DNA of 64,000 nucleotides, from assembly GCF_003325355.1 (NCBI RefSeq), contig NZ_CP030852.1, positions 1 through 64,000 on the forward strand, in the 5' to 3' direction. The notes under the pieces are model-generated. The model was not told the DNA's origin and did not search any database. It saw only the letters and a program-made list of their open reading frames with translations. Source of the stretch: Runella rosea (lineage in GTDB: Bacteria > Bacteroidota > Bacteroidia > Cytophagales > Spirosomataceae). Made by a program: the position numbers and the translations under genes. Position 1 is the stretch's first letter, and each line of letters starts with the position of its first letter. Of this stretch, positions 34,789 to 43,960 are shown piece after piece.

Positions 34789-35146
34789 TTGGAGTACGGA
34801 ACACATTTTTTGGAAATAGATTACCCAATTGGTATTTTAGATTACGAAGCGCTTGCTATTGGCATCTTTGCGGGTTATAAAGTCTATAACGTATATGACT
34901 TGCATAGGTCGTAAGGCTGTCTTATTGACATTCTTCGTTGCTGCGGTGAATTTTTTCGCGTTGATTTAAGTAAAGATTGTTCGTCTGATTCTGGGCCTTA
35001 CACTTGTTATTGGATTCCTTACCAATTATGTGGTGTAAGACTCTGTGGATAATTTCATTGGAATTGTGGCAGGCTCATCGATTGGAGCATTGATTAACTA
35101 CAAACACACCAAAGACTATAAAGTGTATCGTTATCCAACACCTTAA
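34789..35146 (+). pseudogene. Hydrophobic transfer-region protein, broken
   Basis: Begins at a TTG with LEYGTHFLEIDYPIGILDYE, then frameshifts near 34900. The continuing frame has KAVLLTFFVAAVNFFALI, TAA (34967-34969), VKIVRLILGLTLVIGFLTN, TAA (35036-35038) and FIGIVAGSSIGALINYKHTK to the stop at 35146. Three or four membrane helices are implied. No family recognised. Confidence 0.5.
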
Positions 35147-35325
35147 AGATCGCATGAAAGAGAATAAAGAAAAGGTTTTTAAAGCCATGGAGTTGAGACG
35201 GTTATTTGAGAGAAAATAGCGTAAATACCACCGCTTTTCAACTTAAATAACATAAAAATATAATTTATCCTCATTTAATTAAATGTTTTTATTATTTTAA
35301 GCCCAAAATTAAATAGATATTTTAA

Positions 35326-36076
35326 ATGTCGGGGCTGATAATCAAAGAGAAAGAAGGGAATGCTCTGGGTGGTAAGCTATTGCTGATTATTGCCATTCTG
35401 TTATTAATTTTTCACTTTTTGTGGTTTTGCCATGTGATTATAGCAGAAAGCCTACCTATCCGAGGCTTCATTTATACTTTTTTGACCAAGCTCCATCGCC
35501 AATTTAAGCTGTTTAACACGTCCATCCTTTCCAAAATTATGATCTATTTCTTGATATTTTTAAATTTACTTGGCTTGAAAGGAAAGATTGTTCCAAATGT
35601 TAAAAGGCAGAAAATAATGGCTGATGCCCCACTGTGGACAGCTTTATTCATGGGTTCAATCTTTCTGCTCTATCTGAAAGAGGCTTTTACTCCAATTTTG
35701 ATTGATACTTTTTATATCATTGTCACGTTGGTAGGCTCGCTATTGTTGGTCAAGCCAGGACAACACATGTCTCGATTGCTTTTGCCCAACCTGAAAATGA
35801 TATTTTAATGTATCGAACGAAGAATTCCCTCAAAATGAAACGTTTGTATCTAACGAATCAAGACTTCCTACCACTTCCTCGCAAATGGCGGGAAGGCTTA
35901 GTCGATATCGTAAACCCTTTTGGTTTGACCATGGTGTTGGGTTTGCCAGGTTCTGGAAAGTCATATACGATCTTAAAACCCAGTCTTTGGCAGTTCATTT
36001 ACGAGGGTTATACGGCTTAAATTTTTGGGGTATCAATTTTGATTATATTGAATATTCACACTGTTGAAATCCGTTG
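35326..36076 (+). pseudogene. Type IV coupling protein (TraD/MobC-like), frameshifted
   Basis: The first frame (35326-35808) encodes an N-terminal membrane region with four helices. The next frame, from about 35880, has WREGLVDIVNPFGLTMVLGL then PGSGKSYTILKPSLWQF, the P-loop of a VirD4-type coupling protein. After a TAA at 36018 another frame has INFDYIEYSHC, corresponding to the INFDDLEYSHRCNPL motif of the family. At least three frameshifts. The family docks the relaxase-DNA complex to the secretion channel. Downstream sequence is not recognisable as this protein. Confidence 0.65.
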
Positions 36077-36380
36077 TAATTATCAATATTATCGAAGAAA
36101 TTCTGGCATCAAATATCTCTACGTTGAAGCAGTACGAGTTCATTGGGCATTTTGTTGATAATTTTGGTGAGGAATTTGATATTAAAAACATTCAAAGCTT
36201 TTATGAGTGTATTGAAAGACCAGCTCAAAAAATGGAAAACTGCTTATAATCAATAATTTGGCAGTTTTGATGCAAAAGAAATATGATGTCGATTACCAAA
36301 AAATTAACCGAGCAAGAGTAACGTTCTTTCAGAAACTGGCTTTTACATGAACATTAATACCGTGTAAAGCAGGACATTCC
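36064..36380 (+). pseudogene. Unidentified broken coding fragment
   Basis: One frame reads ISTLKQYEFIGHFVDNFGEE and FDIKNIQSFYECIERPAQ to a stop at 36249; the next frame continues QKKYDVDYQKINRARVTFFQ. The two halves look like one helical protein broken by a shift. I do not recognise the family. Confidence 0.3.
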
Positions 36381-36494
36381 GCTGCTCATTGAGTATGAAA
36401 TGACAGAATACAGAAGAACTGCCGATTCGGCAGTTCGAAACCCATAGGTAATTTAACCACCGCTTCTGCGGTTCCGATTTTAAAATTTATACCA

Positions 36495-37019
36495 ATGAAC
36501 CCACGAGGTAGACCTAAGTTGGCTGCTGACGAGAAAGGCAGCTACACCCCTATTTTGGTAGGAGAAGATGTGCTGAAAACCTTACAGATATCTTCGGAAA
36601 AGCCCGAAGAACAGGCGGAATTGAAAGCCAAATTGACAATTGTGAAAGAACACCCTGAAGCAAGTGAATACTACTGGAAATTGGTGTTTACCTACTCGTT
36701 TTTTGTCTATAAAAACCGCCGTATGACAGATGCCATTTTTGAACGGTCTGATACAATGACACTCGAAAACATCAAAAAGATGAATCTTAAACAGTTGGCG
36801 GAGATAGTAAATATTGAGTATCATAACTTCAAAAATATGTACTCAGGGCGGGGAAATGCCAAGAATTTGTTGCAGTACCAGTCATTTTTGTACGAAAATG
36901 GAGTCAATTTTATTTCATTACAATATATGGATACGCTTATCAATAAGGCATATTCCTACTATCAATTGCTAAAAAGTGACAAATATACCAGCGAAGAATT
37001 GAAGAATTTGTTTTTTTGA
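36495..37019 (+). CDS. Hypothetical protein with AT-hook-like N-terminus
   Basis: 174 aa. Begins MNPRGRPKLAADEKGSYTP, where PRGRPK resembles an AT-hook. The rest is helical and charged (EEQAELKAKLTIVKE; LKQLAEIVNIEYHNFKNMYS, possibly an HTH). No family recognised. Unlike its neighbours it is unbroken, so it may still be in use. A DNA-binding role is a guess. Confidence 0.55.
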   Translation: MNPRGRPKLAADEKGSYTPILVGEDVLKTLQISSEKPEEQAELKAKLTIVKEHPEASEYYWKLVFTYSFFVYKNRRMTDAIFERSDTMTLENIKKMNLKQLAEIVNIEYHNFKNMYSGRGNAKNLLQYQSFLYENGVNFISLQYMDTLINKAYSYYQLLKSDKYTSEELKNLFF

Positions 37020-37132
37020 TTTTTCTATTGAGTCATCTTAAAAGCATAATTTAAACGCTCCAATCGAGATTCATAAGATGTTAAATACATGGACTTAGCA
37101 GCATCGCTCAGCCAAGATTTTTGCGTTAAAGT

Positions 37133-38032
37133 CTACACTTTCTCGTAGTCTTTCTGAAAAATAACCAATTGCTGGCGTACTCGTTTTTTGGCAGTACCAA
37201 TACGAGAACCAAATATGAGGAAATCAACGAAAGCGTAAAAAGCATTAGCAGTGTAGCTATCGGTTTCGTAATCATTACTAAAAAGACCGTCTTTTAACGC
37301 CATATCCGAATCAGTGAGATGTAAGCGGGTACAAATCAAGTTGTAAGCAGGGCTCAGTACAAAATCACCATCAAGGGTTTCGATAATGGAGAAGTTTTTG
37401 AGATGAGCGTCACCATTTGAAAACAAATCATTGAATAATACCAGTCGAAAAAATTTCTCCAATTCTACCCGATAAGCGGACAAATGGTGTTTTATCAATT
37501 GAGCAATTTCTTCATAACTGCCTTCGTATTTATAATCTGGCCCTGCTGATTGCTTCGTTCGGCCCGATAATGAAGCAAAATCTTCCTGCCGCCATTTTGA
37601 ACCATCAGACCGAAAATCAAAGCGTTTAAAAAGCAAAGCGGGCTCTTCGTCGACAAAGAAAATGAGGCCGTTAGCTGCTGATGAAACACCATACACTTGC
37701 CGAGCAATTTGCATGGTAAGATGTTCATTAGCGGGTATTTCAGTTGCCTTAGGTAAATCGGCAGGAATAGGTTTCAATATATAGTGTGTTTGCTCATTTG
37801 GTTGAGGCAGCCGTAAAGAAGTACCGTCAAGAACAAATACATTTTTTCCCTGTACGCCCGAAATGGAAAGCTACCGAAATGATTGGCCAAAACCAGAAAA
37901 GTTGATGCTCTGATGTCTTGGTGTTTGAAGGGTAGGAGAAACGCGTTTACCGTTAAAAAGTACCTGCCGGTCTTTAGGACAGTAAGTTTCAAAGTTGAGT
38001 TGTATTGTAGAGGGACAAACCATGATTTTCAT
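37133..38032 (-). pseudogene. HipA-like Ser/Thr kinase toxin core (HipT-like), inactivated
   Basis: 299 codons. The N-terminal part has SISGVQGKNVFVLDG and HYILKPIP (ATP-binding), the C-terminal part LFKRFDFRSDGSKW and FSNGDAHLKNFSI, the catalytic loop with Asp. A TAG at 37871-37873 (codon 54) interrupts the frame before LSISGVQ. The later metal-binding Asp, usually in PxYDL, is Asn here (SPAYNLIC). With both lesions no active kinase is expected. HipA-type kinases phosphorylate tRNA synthetases and cause growth arrest. It begins 3 bases after the HipS-like gene. Confidence 0.7.
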
Positions 38033-38035
38033 AGC

Positions 38036-38363
38036 TTAATGGTCTGTTTTTTTAGGTTGTTCCATAACTCGAACTGCTCCAATCGTATCAGAGTGTGCAA
38101 TGGCCAACAAAAGCCCGAAATCATCATTTTCGTCGATTTTAAGTAATCGACATTGTATCGCACGATTATAACCCTTTGATAACAGGCCATAGAATAAAGG
38201 AAAAAGGTAAGGCGACTTATATTCCTGATTTGAAATGGGCAACGTCAAACTCAATATTGGGGCGAGTGATGTAAGTGTCATCGTACCGAAAAATGAAACT
38301 GTCAGGCGTTTCAATCAGTTCGCCCACTGCTTCATGATTAAGATAGACAGTCGCCTTTCTCAT
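38036..38363 (-). pseudogene. HipA N-terminal domain protein (HipS-like), frameshifted
   Basis: Starts at 38363 with MRKATVYLNHEAVGELIETP and RYDDTYIT, then shifts by one base into LSLTLPISNQEYKSPYLFPL and FYGLLSKGYNRAIQCRLLKI, ending in TIGAVRVM at 38036. This is the HipA N-terminal subdomain encoded separately, as in three-gene HipBST systems. The start codon overlaps the antitoxin stop (ATGA), giving translational coupling. Confidence 0.7.
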
Positions 38364-38563
38364 AATTTAACGGTCAGGTTAAGTTCTAAACCCAGCACCT
38401 CTACAATTTTAGTTAGCGTTTGAAATGATGGATTACCCGTTCCGTTTTCAACGGCAATCACGGTACGAAGTCCTATCTCTGCCAAGTCGGCTAAGTCGTT
38501 TTGGCGAATATCAAGCCTTTGTCGACGTTGCCTTATGGTTTCACCAAGTTGAATGAGAGTCAT
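38360..38563 (-). CDS. hipB: HipB-like XRE antitoxin
   Basis: 67 aa, intact. The HTH is IRQRRQRLDIRQNDLADLAE and LRTVIAVENGTGNPSFQTL. It binds the operon promoter and neutralises the toxin. It is first in a three-gene row with overlapping or 3-base spacing to HipS-like and HipT-like genes. Retention of the antitoxin with broken toxin parts is the usual outcome of toxin loss. Confidence 0.8.
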   Translation of the reverse strand: MTLIQLGETIRQRRQRLDIRQNDLADLAEIGLRTVIAVENGTGNPSFQTLTKIVEVLGLELNLTVKL

Positions 38564-38577
38564 AAATGAAGATTTGA

Positions 38578-38657
38578 ATGTGCAATATAATGCTTGTTTG
38601 GCTCTGTTTTTCTAAAAACGCAATTGTTTGTTTATTAAATGTGTAATATATTGCATT
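38578..38657. promoter_or_regulatory. Operator repeats between hipB and the primase gene
   Basis: TGCAATATA at 38581-38589 and TATATTGCA at 38647-38655 form an inverted pair, each inside a longer similar stretch (ATGTGCAATATAATGC and ATGTGTAATATATTGCAT). They flank the divergent promoters and are likely HipB binding sites. Confidence 0.5.
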
Positions 38658-38675
38658 AAATAAAGAAACAAGTTG

Positions 38676-40406
38676 ATGCGAGACTTAGAACAAATCAAAC
38701 GAATATTGGATCTTGAAGTGGTTTTGCAACACTATGGCTACAGGTTTGTCAAATCGAAGTCATCAACTGTTTCGCGCATCTACCGAAAAGGAGAGCAACG
38801 CTTATCTGTCATTGTTGACGGAGGTTTCGCTGCCAAATTCTTTGCAGACTTAAACGATCCTCAATTTAAAGGCGATATTTTTAAGTTCATGGAACGTATG
38901 GAGCATGGAAACTACCGCCAAATATTTGAGAAGATTGAATTAATGATGGCTCAATCTGGTACGCTTCCCGATGTATTTGCCAAAAAGATAGATTTACCCG
39001 AGCAGAGCGTGGTTGAACCGGTGTCGGACCGTCGCAGGGAAGATATACGCCTCCGCGAGCAGGATTTATACCGCAAATTTCAGATTACACCGCTTACAGA
39101 TACTGAATACCTTGAAAGTCGGTATATTTCAAAAGATGTACTCTTTTCCAAAGAATTTGAAGGACGACTCAAAAATGTGACTTTTGATAACGGAGTTATT
39201 CAGTACGCAAATACAGCGTTTCCCATGTATGCGCGCAACGGAAACATTCAATCAATGGATATTCGGAATATGGCTTATAAAGCGTTTCCTAAAGGAGAGA
39301 GAGGGGAGGCTTTATGGCGTTCTAATCAGTTTTTTGAAGCAAAAAGGGCGTTGAAAGCCGAAAATGGACTGGAGATACCGGTAGGAACGCTTGGAACTCT
39401 TTACCGTCGTGATACCGAAAATTTCGTATTTATGTACGGAGAGGTAGGGAAAGAAATGCGTTTGATTGTACCTTATGAGCAAGCTAAAACGGGTCTGAAT
39501 GAAGTCCCTGTTCATCGAATAATCATTTCGGAATCGCCTATTGATGCAATTTCGTTAAAACAATTGAATCCTGAAAAAGCCAATGAACGACGTTTATACG
39601 TCGCTACTTGTGGACAGCCCAGCGGGAAACAACTGGCTTTTTTACAGGAAATTCTTAATCAAAATCCTCAGGCACAGTTTGTAATTGCACAGGATGGTGA
39701 TAATGCCGGCCTACGATTTGCAGTGAATTATTTGGTATTGGATCACCCATCCGAAGACCCAGAAATGAAGATTAAACCGTACCTGATGTTTTCATCGACG
39801 GTTGAACAGCAACCCAAGAAAATAAAGGAAAGTACCCAAACCCAAGAATCCACGGGAATGAACCGGTTGAAGCTGGAACTTCGCTACCCTTTGGCCGCTG
39901 GAGCAAGAAAAGCGCAGGAATTAAATGAGGGTTTTATCAGGGCTTTAGCGGAAGAGATGAATTTGTTTGCGTCACGAATACCCAAAAATTGTAATGACAA
40001 ATCTCAGAAAAATAAAGAACAGCAAATCGAGCATCATCTCCAGAACATACCTATCACAGAGACAATGCTCGACGAAAATATGCAGTACCTGATTACGCGT
40101 ACTGAGATTCACTTTCTGAATAATGCCGAACTAACTACAAAAGTACTGAAACGTATCAGTGATGAAATTGAAAACAGGCAGGGGCAAAAACTGTTTCAAT
40201 TCGTTTGTTTAACTCCGCAGCAAAAAGATTTGAATAATGTCTTAAAAGAGCTTAACGGTCAGGCGTTACCGTCGTCTCATCCTCTTACATTACCAGAACT
40301 TCCAGTTATTAAATCATACCAAGATATTCAAAAAGACAAAAAAGCGGGTAAGGAAAATGTTGAACATCAGTGGTTTATGTCAAATAATAACAAAATTATA
40401 TTTTAA
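38676..40406 (+). CDS. Plasmid-type DNA primase (CHC2-like N-terminus, TOPRIM)
   Basis: About 576 aa from the ATG at 38676. The N-terminal zinc-finger-like region lacks clear Cys ligands (LEVVLQHYGYRFVKSKSSTV). The TOPRIM core has the Glu in RIIISESPIDAIS near residue 290 and the Asp pair in FVIAQDGDNAGLRF near 345. These match primases carried by conjugative plasmids and ICEs in Bacteroidota, which prime the transferred strand or plasmid replication. It is intact in a region of broken genes, which suggests it is still useful, perhaps for replication. Confidence 0.82.
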   Translation: MRDLEQIKRILDLEVVLQHYGYRFVKSKSSTVSRIYRKGEQRLSVIVDGGFAAKFFADLNDPQFKGDIFKFMERMEHGNYRQIFEKIELMMAQSGTLPDVFAKKIDLPEQSVVEPVSDRRREDIRLREQDLYRKFQITPLTDTEYLESRYISKDVLFSKEFEGRLKNVTFDNGVIQYANTAFPMYARNGNIQSMDIRNMAYKAFPKGERGEALWRSNQFFEAKRALKAENGLEIPVGTLGTLYRRDTENFVFMYGEVGKEMRLIVPYEQAKTGLNEVPVHRIIISESPIDAISLKQLNPEKANERRLYVATCGQPSGKQLAFLQEILNQNPQAQFVIAQDGDNAGLRFAVNYLVLDHPSEDPEMKIKPYLMFSSTVEQQPKKIKESTQTQESTGMNRLKLELRYPLAAGARKAQELNEGFIRALAEEMNLFASRIPKNCNDKSQKNKEQQIEHHLQNIPITETMLDENMQYLITRTEIHFLNNAELTTKVLKRISDEIENRQGQKLFQFVCLTPQQKDLNNVLKELNGQALPSSHPLTLPELPVIKSYQDIQKDKKAGKENVEHQWFMSNNNKIIF

Positions 40407-40644
40407 AAAAAGGGATCTAAGCACTTTTTCATAGAAGCCCTTAGCATAGTTCTTTTCATTGATTAATAGACCTACGATTGAACATCAAGCAAATACTTCT
40501 AATGTGCGCTCCTATTTTAGGACCAGTAGTTAAATTGGATAACGGGCTTATTTATTCCCGTATGAAAGGTGTGCAGAGCACTAAATCTTGGACACAGAGT
40601 TTCCCTTATTTTGGTAAAACTGATTTGATTATTAGGACTATTCT

Positions 40645-41010
40645 TCATTTACCACCCTTTTGATTTCAAGAATTCAGCAGGATTTTGAAAGCCAATCCCT
40701 CCATGAATTCTCTCAAATCTAGAGGCCGCCGCAGTGAGACCTTTTATCACATCTAACATAAAATCTTTCAGGTACAATCATAGTTTGAAAAACGCGTTTA
40801 AATAATATTTTAACACCAAGATATTAAATGACTAACATTCCATCGGGAGAAAACATCCAAAATGGTCAAAACTTGCACATTTCGAATGCTACCCTTAATC
40901 CTGATAAACTTGACATCGAATTCCTGGCAGGTAAAAGGCACTTGCACCTGTGGTAATAAGTCTTTAACCTAATTGCGTTTCATCTTTTTAAAACTTATCA
41001 AGTACTCATT
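40645..41010 (-). pseudogene. IS3-family transposase remnant
   Basis: The minus strand carries EFDVKFIRIKGSIRNVQVLT and ILDVFSRWNVSHL, the start of an rve integrase core, then after an internal deletion FERIHGGIGFQNPAEFLKSK with a stop at about 40645, the usual IS3-type C-terminus. About two thirds of the gene is missing. No inverted repeats recognised. Confidence 0.6.
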
Positions 41011-41164
41011 TCTAAGTAATTGATGAGTCTTCACAGACTGGATTACTACAAACGATGTAGCGATTTGACACTTGCCAAAAAACTGGTTATATTACTATAA
41101 AATTTAATTTGGGTAAGAGTACATGTGATAATTGACACACGTCTAAAATTTCCCATCCGATATA

Positions 41165-41725
41165 TCACATATTTTCCAGATTTCCTTCGCGCTTCTGCCA
41201 CAATTTTTTAAAATAGGATGGAGGGACACCTGTCACCTTTTTGAACTGAGTCGATAAATGTGCGACACTACTGTAGTGGAGGCGATAGGCAATTTCGGTT
41301 AAATTTATCTCATCATATAGCAGCAATTCTTTGACACGTTCAATTTTATGAAGGATAATGAACTGTTGGATAGTCATGCCTTTATGCTCTGAAAATATGT
41401 TTGATAAATATGTATAATCGTAGCCTAATTTTTCGCTGATATAGTCTGAGTAATTTACTTTGGGTACTTCATTCTCATAATGGATCATTTTAATGATGAC
41501 GGCCTTTGTCTTTTCAATAAGGATACTTTTTTTATCGTTAAGCAATTCTAGTCCTGATTGGAGTAGTTGTTCTTTAAGGATTTCACGTTGTGGTGGTGTA
41601 ATCTCTTCCAAAAGCTCTACCATACCCAAGTCAATAGTTTTGTAAGGCAACCTGAGCTTTTTTAGGGTCGCTTCCACTACCATTTTACAACGTAGACTGA
41701 CCATAAATTTGATGTATAGCTTCAT
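41165..41725 (-). CDS. AraC-type HTH regulator, short
   Basis: 186 aa. The C-terminal AraC domain has DYTYLSNIFSEHKGMTIQQF and INLTEIAYRLHYSSVAHLST followed by QFKKVTGVPPSYFKKL. The N-terminal 80 residues are not a cupin, so it belongs to the short AraC group often found on mobile elements of Bacteroidota. Target unknown. It is transcribed away from the ice-binding gene. Confidence 0.8.
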   Translation of the reverse strand: MKLYIKFMVSLRCKMVVEATLKKLRLPYKTIDLGMVELLEEITPPQREILKEQLLQSGLELLNDKKSILIEKTKAVIIKMIHYENEVPKVNYSDYISEKLGYDYTYLSNIFSEHKGMTIQQFIILHKIERVKELLLYDEINLTEIAYRLHYSSVAHLSTQFKKVTGVPPSYFKKLWQKREGNLENM

Positions 41726-42474
41726 GTAGTTTTTTGTTGATTGTATTCATTATATCATCGCTTTTACTAAAAGCAGATGAATACAAACCGAGGCCCTTAA
41801 GCTATACAAAACATAAGGTGAGCGTATCTACCCGTAAGCACTAAACAATCATGCCACACAACTAAAAAATTGGTCAAATTGTATATAAACCCTTTAAAAT
41901 GTGAGATTTATGTAAGAAAAAATCTAAGATATGTAATACTTTACTGATGAAGCAGAATCAGTTTTAATTGAATTACAACAAAATCATTTTGTTTTTGCTG
42001 TGAATAACCTGCCAATACCAAAGTTTATTATGGGTGTCCCAAACGTAAAATGAGTTCCACTCATTTTACAGGGCTAGTCGAATTTAACACTTTAAAAAAG
42101 TGTGATTTATATAATTATTTTCTGGAAATATGTAACACAAATTATGCTCCTAAGTTTGACATTTGTATTATGTCTGTTTATAGTTATGCTATCGTTATGG
42201 ATTTACTTGAAGTAAATACTTCTGCGAAATTGGATTCCCCGTATTTTTCGACTTTCTACATCATTAATTGAACCTGCAGCTTACCCAATTGCTTGAAGAG
42301 TACTCAATTACGACTGTATCACAACAAAACAATTAAAAATGAGCTATCTATCCGCTTATCGATTTTAAAACTGCTTTGGCCCATTTTTTATCATTGTACT
42401 TTTTGAGGGAGTATTTATTGCATTATTTTTTTTGTCAACAGGTTTAAGAGAATCACCATTTAATTTAAAAAAAA
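41726..42474. other. Intergenic stretch without a convincing gene
   Basis: About 750 bases. A 10-bp inverted repeat (GTAAAATGAG at 42045-42054 with its complement at 42060-42069) is the only clear structure. A 73-codon frame at 42050-42271 lacks support. The last 50 bases should hold the promoter of the ice-binding gene. Confidence 0.5.
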
Positions 42475-43701
42475 ATGAAAAAAAATTTATTTCTAATTCT
42501 AAGCGTATCCACCTTGGTTTGTTTGAAAAGTTTAGTTTTTGGACAGGCTCCTAATCTGGGGACAGCCTTTGACTTTGCATTATTTACGGCAAATGGGGCT
42601 TTTACGAATACGGGGGCATCAATGGTCATTGGTGATATTGGTACTAATGTGGGGGCTTTTAGTGGCTTTCCTCCAGGTACAGTAGTGGGAAACATTCGTT
42701 TGCCAGGTTCACCCGAAGCAGCGCAGGCCGCCATAGATGTAGTATCGGCCTATAACTCTTTGAACTCACGTCCTTGTGGTACAATCATTGCGCCCGAATT
42801 AGCTGGGCAAACATTGATGTCAGGGATAGTTTACTGCCAAAATACGGCCGCTCCTACAACTTTAAACGGAACCTTAACTTTAAGCGGGACTGGGATTTTT
42901 ATCATAAAGTTAAGCAGTGCTTTAACGACCGCAACTTCTTCATCAATTGTTCTGATTAACGGTGCTACCGCCAACAATGTGTTTTTTCAGGTAGATGGAG
43001 CCGTTACTTTAGGGACTGGCTCAGTCTTTAAGGGTACTATACTTGCACAGGGTGCTATAGTCCTGAATACTGGTGCTTCCCTTGAGGGGAGAGGCCTTTC
43101 AGTGGCAGGGGCAATTACATTAAACAATAATTCAGTGACCAATGTAGCGCGGCCATTACCCGTTACTTTGGTGTCTTTTACTGCCAAACCCCTTTCAAAT
43201 CAAACAGTTGACTTGGCTTGGACTACATCGCTGGAAACCAATAACAAAGGTTTTCTCGTGGAGCGCAGTAAGGAATTGAGAAATTTTGAAAAGGTAGAAG
43301 AAATAAGCGAAATCGCTGCCAACAGCAATTCCTTGAAAACCTATCGCCTTGTGGATCGAAAAGCGTATTCTGGTACCAGCTATTACCGATTGACACAAAC
43401 CGATCTCAGCGGTAAAGTGACGGTCTATCCAGCTATTTCGGTTGTTTTACGGGAAGATGCCTACGGGGTATTTCCTAACCCCGTTGTTAGTGAGGGAAGG
43501 TTTACCCTGCGTTTAGACGAGCCAGAAACCGCTTTGGTCAATCTTTATAGTATGGAAGGACGTTTGCTTCCCCTTCAAAAAATTGGAGTCCAGTCTGGTA
43601 ATCTTATGTTAAAAGCTACTAGCAAGATAGCCACTGGTGTGTATATTCTCTCAGTAGTGGAGCGAGGGCAAACGCGGAATCACCGCGTGGTCGTCGAGTA
43701 G
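42475..43701 (+). CDS. Ice-binding-like (DUF3494) secreted protein with T9SS sorting domain
   Basis: 408 aa. Signal peptide MKKNLFLILSVSTLVCLKSL then the DUF3494 beta-helix at about residues 25-220 (ASMVIGDIGTNVGAFSGFP; GTIIAPELAGQTLMSGIVYC; FKGTILAQGAIVLNTGASLE). A fibronectin-like linker follows, then a type A T9SS sorting domain at the end (GVFPNPVVSEGRFTLRL; GVYILSVVERGQ). Such proteins are exported and may attach to the cell surface; the DUF3494 fold binds ice in several organisms but also acts as an adhesin. It is 61 bases upstream of the lasso-type precursor gene on the same strand. Confidence 0.88.
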   Translation: MKKNLFLILSVSTLVCLKSLVFGQAPNLGTAFDFALFTANGAFTNTGASMVIGDIGTNVGAFSGFPPGTVVGNIRLPGSPEAAQAAIDVVSAYNSLNSRPCGTIIAPELAGQTLMSGIVYCQNTAAPTTLNGTLTLSGTGIFIIKLSSALTTATSSSIVLINGATANNVFFQVDGAVTLGTGSVFKGTILAQGAIVLNTGASLEGRGLSVAGAITLNNNSVTNVARPLPVTLVSFTAKPLSNQTVDLAWTTSLETNNKGFLVERSKELRNFEKVEEISEIAANSNSLKTYRLVDRKAYSGTSYYRLTQTDLSGKVTVYPAISVVLREDAYGVFPNPVVSEGRFTLRLDEPETALVNLYSMEGRLLPLQKIGVQSGNLMLKATSKIATGVYILSVVERGQTRNHRVVVE

Positions 43702-43762
43702 ATGTTATAAATTTTCAGTTCAATTTTTATTGTCCACCATCCACTACTAATAAAACTCAACC

Positions 43763-43909
43763 ATGAATACTAAAGGTCAGTATTTATCAGCTCCAGCCTC
43801 TAAAAAGGCGTATAAAACCCCCAAGTTAAAAGTCTTGGGTAAAGTAAAGAAAATGACTCAAAAACTTGGGTCGGCAACCGATGGTTTTGGCGGTTCTTTT
43901 GAAGGTTAA
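43763..43909 (+). CDS. Lasso-type RiPP precursor peptide
   Basis: 48 aa, MNTKGQYLSAPASKKAYKTP and so on, ending GSATDGFGGSFEG. The leader matches Y-x2-P-x-L-x3-G-x5-T exactly: Tyr17, Pro20, Leu22, Gly26, Thr32. If Thr is at position -2, cleavage after Gln33 leaves a 15-residue core starting Lys34, with Asp40 as core residue 7 able to close a ring. Lys at position 1 is unusual; cleavage before Gly36 would place Asp at 5, too early. Its neighbour 51 bases away, convergent, is the cyclase-like gene. No B1/B2 (recognition element/protease) or D (exporter) gene is visible in the window. Product unknown. Confidence 0.72.
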   Translation: MNTKGQYLSAPASKKAYKTPKLKVLGKVKKMTQKLGSATDGFGGSFEG

Positions 43910-43960
43910 CCAAATGTATAAGTGAAGAAGTTTTACGTTTGATATATTATATACCCATAA

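Noticed and set aside
36064-36380. RteC-like regulator of excision
   Set aside because: Length and charge pattern were suggestive, but no clear RteC motif could be aligned.
33121-38032. Alternative genetic code with TAG/TAA read as Gln
   Set aside because: Intact genes nearby end in TAG or TAA (for example the cyclase at 43961 ends in TAG), and the same broken genes also carry frameshifts, so decay is the simpler view.
40478-40663. 61-codon frame after the primase gene
   Set aside because: It runs into the IS remnant in antisense and shows no family features.
42050-42271. 73-codon frame in the gap before the ice-binding gene
   Set aside because: No ribosome-binding site, no recognised family, and its start lies within a hairpin; probably chance.
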